This document shows, one piece after another, positions 14,950 through 15,182 of a stretch of 15,182 nucleotides of DNA; the stretch's first letter is position 1, and each line of letters begins with the position of its first letter. Source of the stretch: Bordetella parapertussis (GTDB lineage: Bacteria; Pseudomonadota; Gammaproteobacteria; Burkholderiales; Burkholderiaceae_C); assembly GCA_945900685.1 (NCBI GenBank), contig CAMDJS010000044.1:1-15182 (forward strand). Reading direction: 5' to 3'. The notes beneath the pieces are model-generated. The model saw only the letters and a list, made by a program, of their open reading frames with translations. It was not told the origin of the DNA and did not search any database. A program made the translations under genes and the position numbers.

Positions 14950-14979
14950 AATGTAATCTCATAAATGCAATAAGTGCAA
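14950..14979 (-). promoter_or_regulatory. Candidate promoter of the toxin-antitoxin pair
   Basis: On the leftward strand TTGCAC (14979-14974) and TACATT (14955-14950) are separated by 18 bp, a reasonable -35/-10 pair 59 bp before the antitoxin start. The 14892-15034 stretch holds no gene I can support; it is A+T-rich and contains this promoter plus an imperfect copy of the IS30 end. The -35 overlaps that repeat. Confidence 0.4.
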
Positions 14980-14980
14980 C
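14960..14980 (+). repeat. Imperfect copy of the IS30-type terminal repeat
   Basis: These 21 bases match the IS left-end repeat at 15039-15059 at 15 of 21 positions in the same orientation, including the 9-bp core AAGTGCAAC (14972-14980 and 15051-15059). It could be a remnant of an earlier IS end, a target resembling the end, or chance in A+T-rich DNA. Confidence 0.4.
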
Positions 14981-15034
14981 AAGTGAAGCAAATAGCCTAA
15001 AATGGTTGTTGCTTAATTTATTCTCTCAATAAGA

Positions 15035-15059
15035 GGCGGATTCAAGCACGAAGTGCAAC
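15035..15059 (+). repeat. IS30-family left terminal inverted repeat (IRL)
   Basis: About 25 bases, beginning GGCGGATTCAA and ending GAAGTGCAAC. It agrees with the IS30 terminal repeat pattern in motif order and spacing. Its partner IRR must lie to the right of the window. Confidence 0.65.
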
Positions 15060-15080
15060 TTTGATTAACCGTAGGAAGGA

Positions 15081-15156
15081 GGCTGAGGATGTTTAGCATT
15101 CAAGGCTTCCTGACCTGCAAGTCTAAGTTGCCCGATGAATTACAAACACCTCAGCC
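15081..15156 (+). promoter_or_regulatory. Inverted repeat spanning the leader ORF and transposase start
   Basis: GGCTGAGGATGTTT (15081-15094) and AAACACCTCAGCC (15144-15156) pair along 13 bp with one bulged A, around a 49-nt loop. In RNA this would bury the end of the leader ribosome-binding site, its ATG, and codons 4-8 of the transposase, while the transposase ATG (15135) lies in the loop. Confidence 0.5.
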
Positions 15157-15163
15157 AGATTGA
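15089..15163 (+). CDS. 24-residue leader ORF in the IS30 left end
   Basis: An ATG at 15089 opens 24 codons (MFSIQGFLTCKSKLPDELQT, then PQPD) ending at TGA 15161-15163. It has the best ribosome-binding site in the window: AAGGAGG at 15076-15082, 6 nt before the ATG. It overlaps the transposase start by 29 nt in another frame. It may be a leader peptide that controls or couples transposase translation; the peptide itself matches nothing I know. It could also be a non-coding coincidence within a control region. Confidence 0.35.
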   Translation: MFSIQGFLTCKSKLPDELQTPQPD

Positions 15164-15182
15164 AAGATATCAGATTCACAGC
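15135..15182 (+). CDS. IS30-family transposase, N-terminal fragment (3' truncated by window edge)
   Basis: The last 16 codons of the window read MNYKHLSQIERYQIHS. This is the start of an IS30-family DDE transposase, whose N-terminal HTH domain begins with an LxxxERYQI pattern. No other start codon lies in this frame between the upstream stop at 15111 and this ATG. The ribosome-binding site is poor (AAGTTGCCCG), which makes coupling with the overlapping leader ORF plausible. The catalytic domain is outside the window, so whether the element is intact cannot be judged. Confidence 0.78.
   Translation, partial: MNYKHLSQIERYQIHS

Larger units (their letters stand above)
15035..15182 (+). mobile_element. 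Left end of an IS30-family insertion sequence (runs off the window)
   Basis: The element starts at about 15035. Its end (15035-15059) has GATTCAA followed by 14 bases ending in GCAAC; the prototype IS30 end as I recall it has GATTCAA and GCAAC at the same spacing. A transposase start with an IS30-type N terminus follows at 15135. The exact first base and the target duplication cannot be fixed because the right end is outside the window. Confidence 0.75.

Noticed and set aside
14986..15014. AAGCAA/TTGCTT inverted repeat as an operator
   Set aside because: Only 6 bp per arm with a 17-bp spacer in A+T-rich DNA; easily chance.
15081..15156. Integron attC-like recombination site
   Set aside because: The inverted repeat is of suitable size, but the GTTRRRY/RYYYAAC core boxes are not present, and the IS30 transposase start inside it explains the region better.
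1..15182. CRISPR array or tandem repeats
   Set aside because: No regularly spaced direct repeats were seen on reading through the window; short repeats found are isolated.

Overview
The window looks like chromosomal DNA of a betaproteobacterium, most likely order Burkholderiales and plausibly family Comamonadaceae. This is inferred from the Bug-family solute-binding protein, the LIV-type uptake operon carrying CoA-ligase genes, the NodI/NodJ-like ABC pair and the tRNA-Phe sequence. Composition is moderately G+C-rich up to the tRNA and clearly more A+T-rich near the right end (about 37-38% G+C by hand count over 14941-15060).

Left flank (1-1913): the 3' end of an unrecognised gene converges on a leftward two-gene unit. 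That unit is a Crp/Fnr-type regulator whose stop codon overlaps the start of an RsuA/RluF-type rRNA pseudouridine synthase (ATGA overlap). A 140-bp divergent region with two inverted repeats separates the regulator from the main operon.

Core (2054-11614): nine rightward genes, tightly packed or overlapping. In order they encode a long-chain-type acyl-CoA synthetase, a complete LIV/HAAT ABC importer (ATPase LivG, permeases LivH and LivM, periplasmic binding protein, ATPase LivF), a phenylacetate-CoA-ligase-like protein with a degenerate nucleotide-binding loop, an orphan Bug/TctC-type binding protein and an adrenodoxin-type [2Fe-2S] ferredoxin. The reading I favour is uptake of a carboxylate (aromatic or aliphatic acid) coupled to CoA activation, possibly with a ferredoxin-dependent oxidation step. 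The substrate cannot be told from sequence.

Right-centre (11649-13342, leftward): a NodI/NodJ-like ABC-2 exporter (ATPase then permease, 1-nt overlap). Divergent from it are a 64-residue lipoprotein and tRNA-Phe(GAA), followed by a strong intrinsic terminator. The tRNA has a C5-A68 mismatch in its acceptor stem.

Right flank (13827-15182): an accessory-looking segment just after the tRNA. It holds a leftward toxin-antitoxin pair (excisionase-type HTH antitoxin, then PIN-domain toxin) and then the left end of an IS30-family insertion sequence running off the window. Only the first 16 codons of its transposase are present. The IS end has a 24-codon ORF with a very strong ribosome-binding site overlapping the transposase start, and a near-perfect inverted repeat that could fold over both starts. 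An imperfect second copy of the IS terminal repeat lies about 80 bp upstream, over the toxin-antitoxin promoter region.
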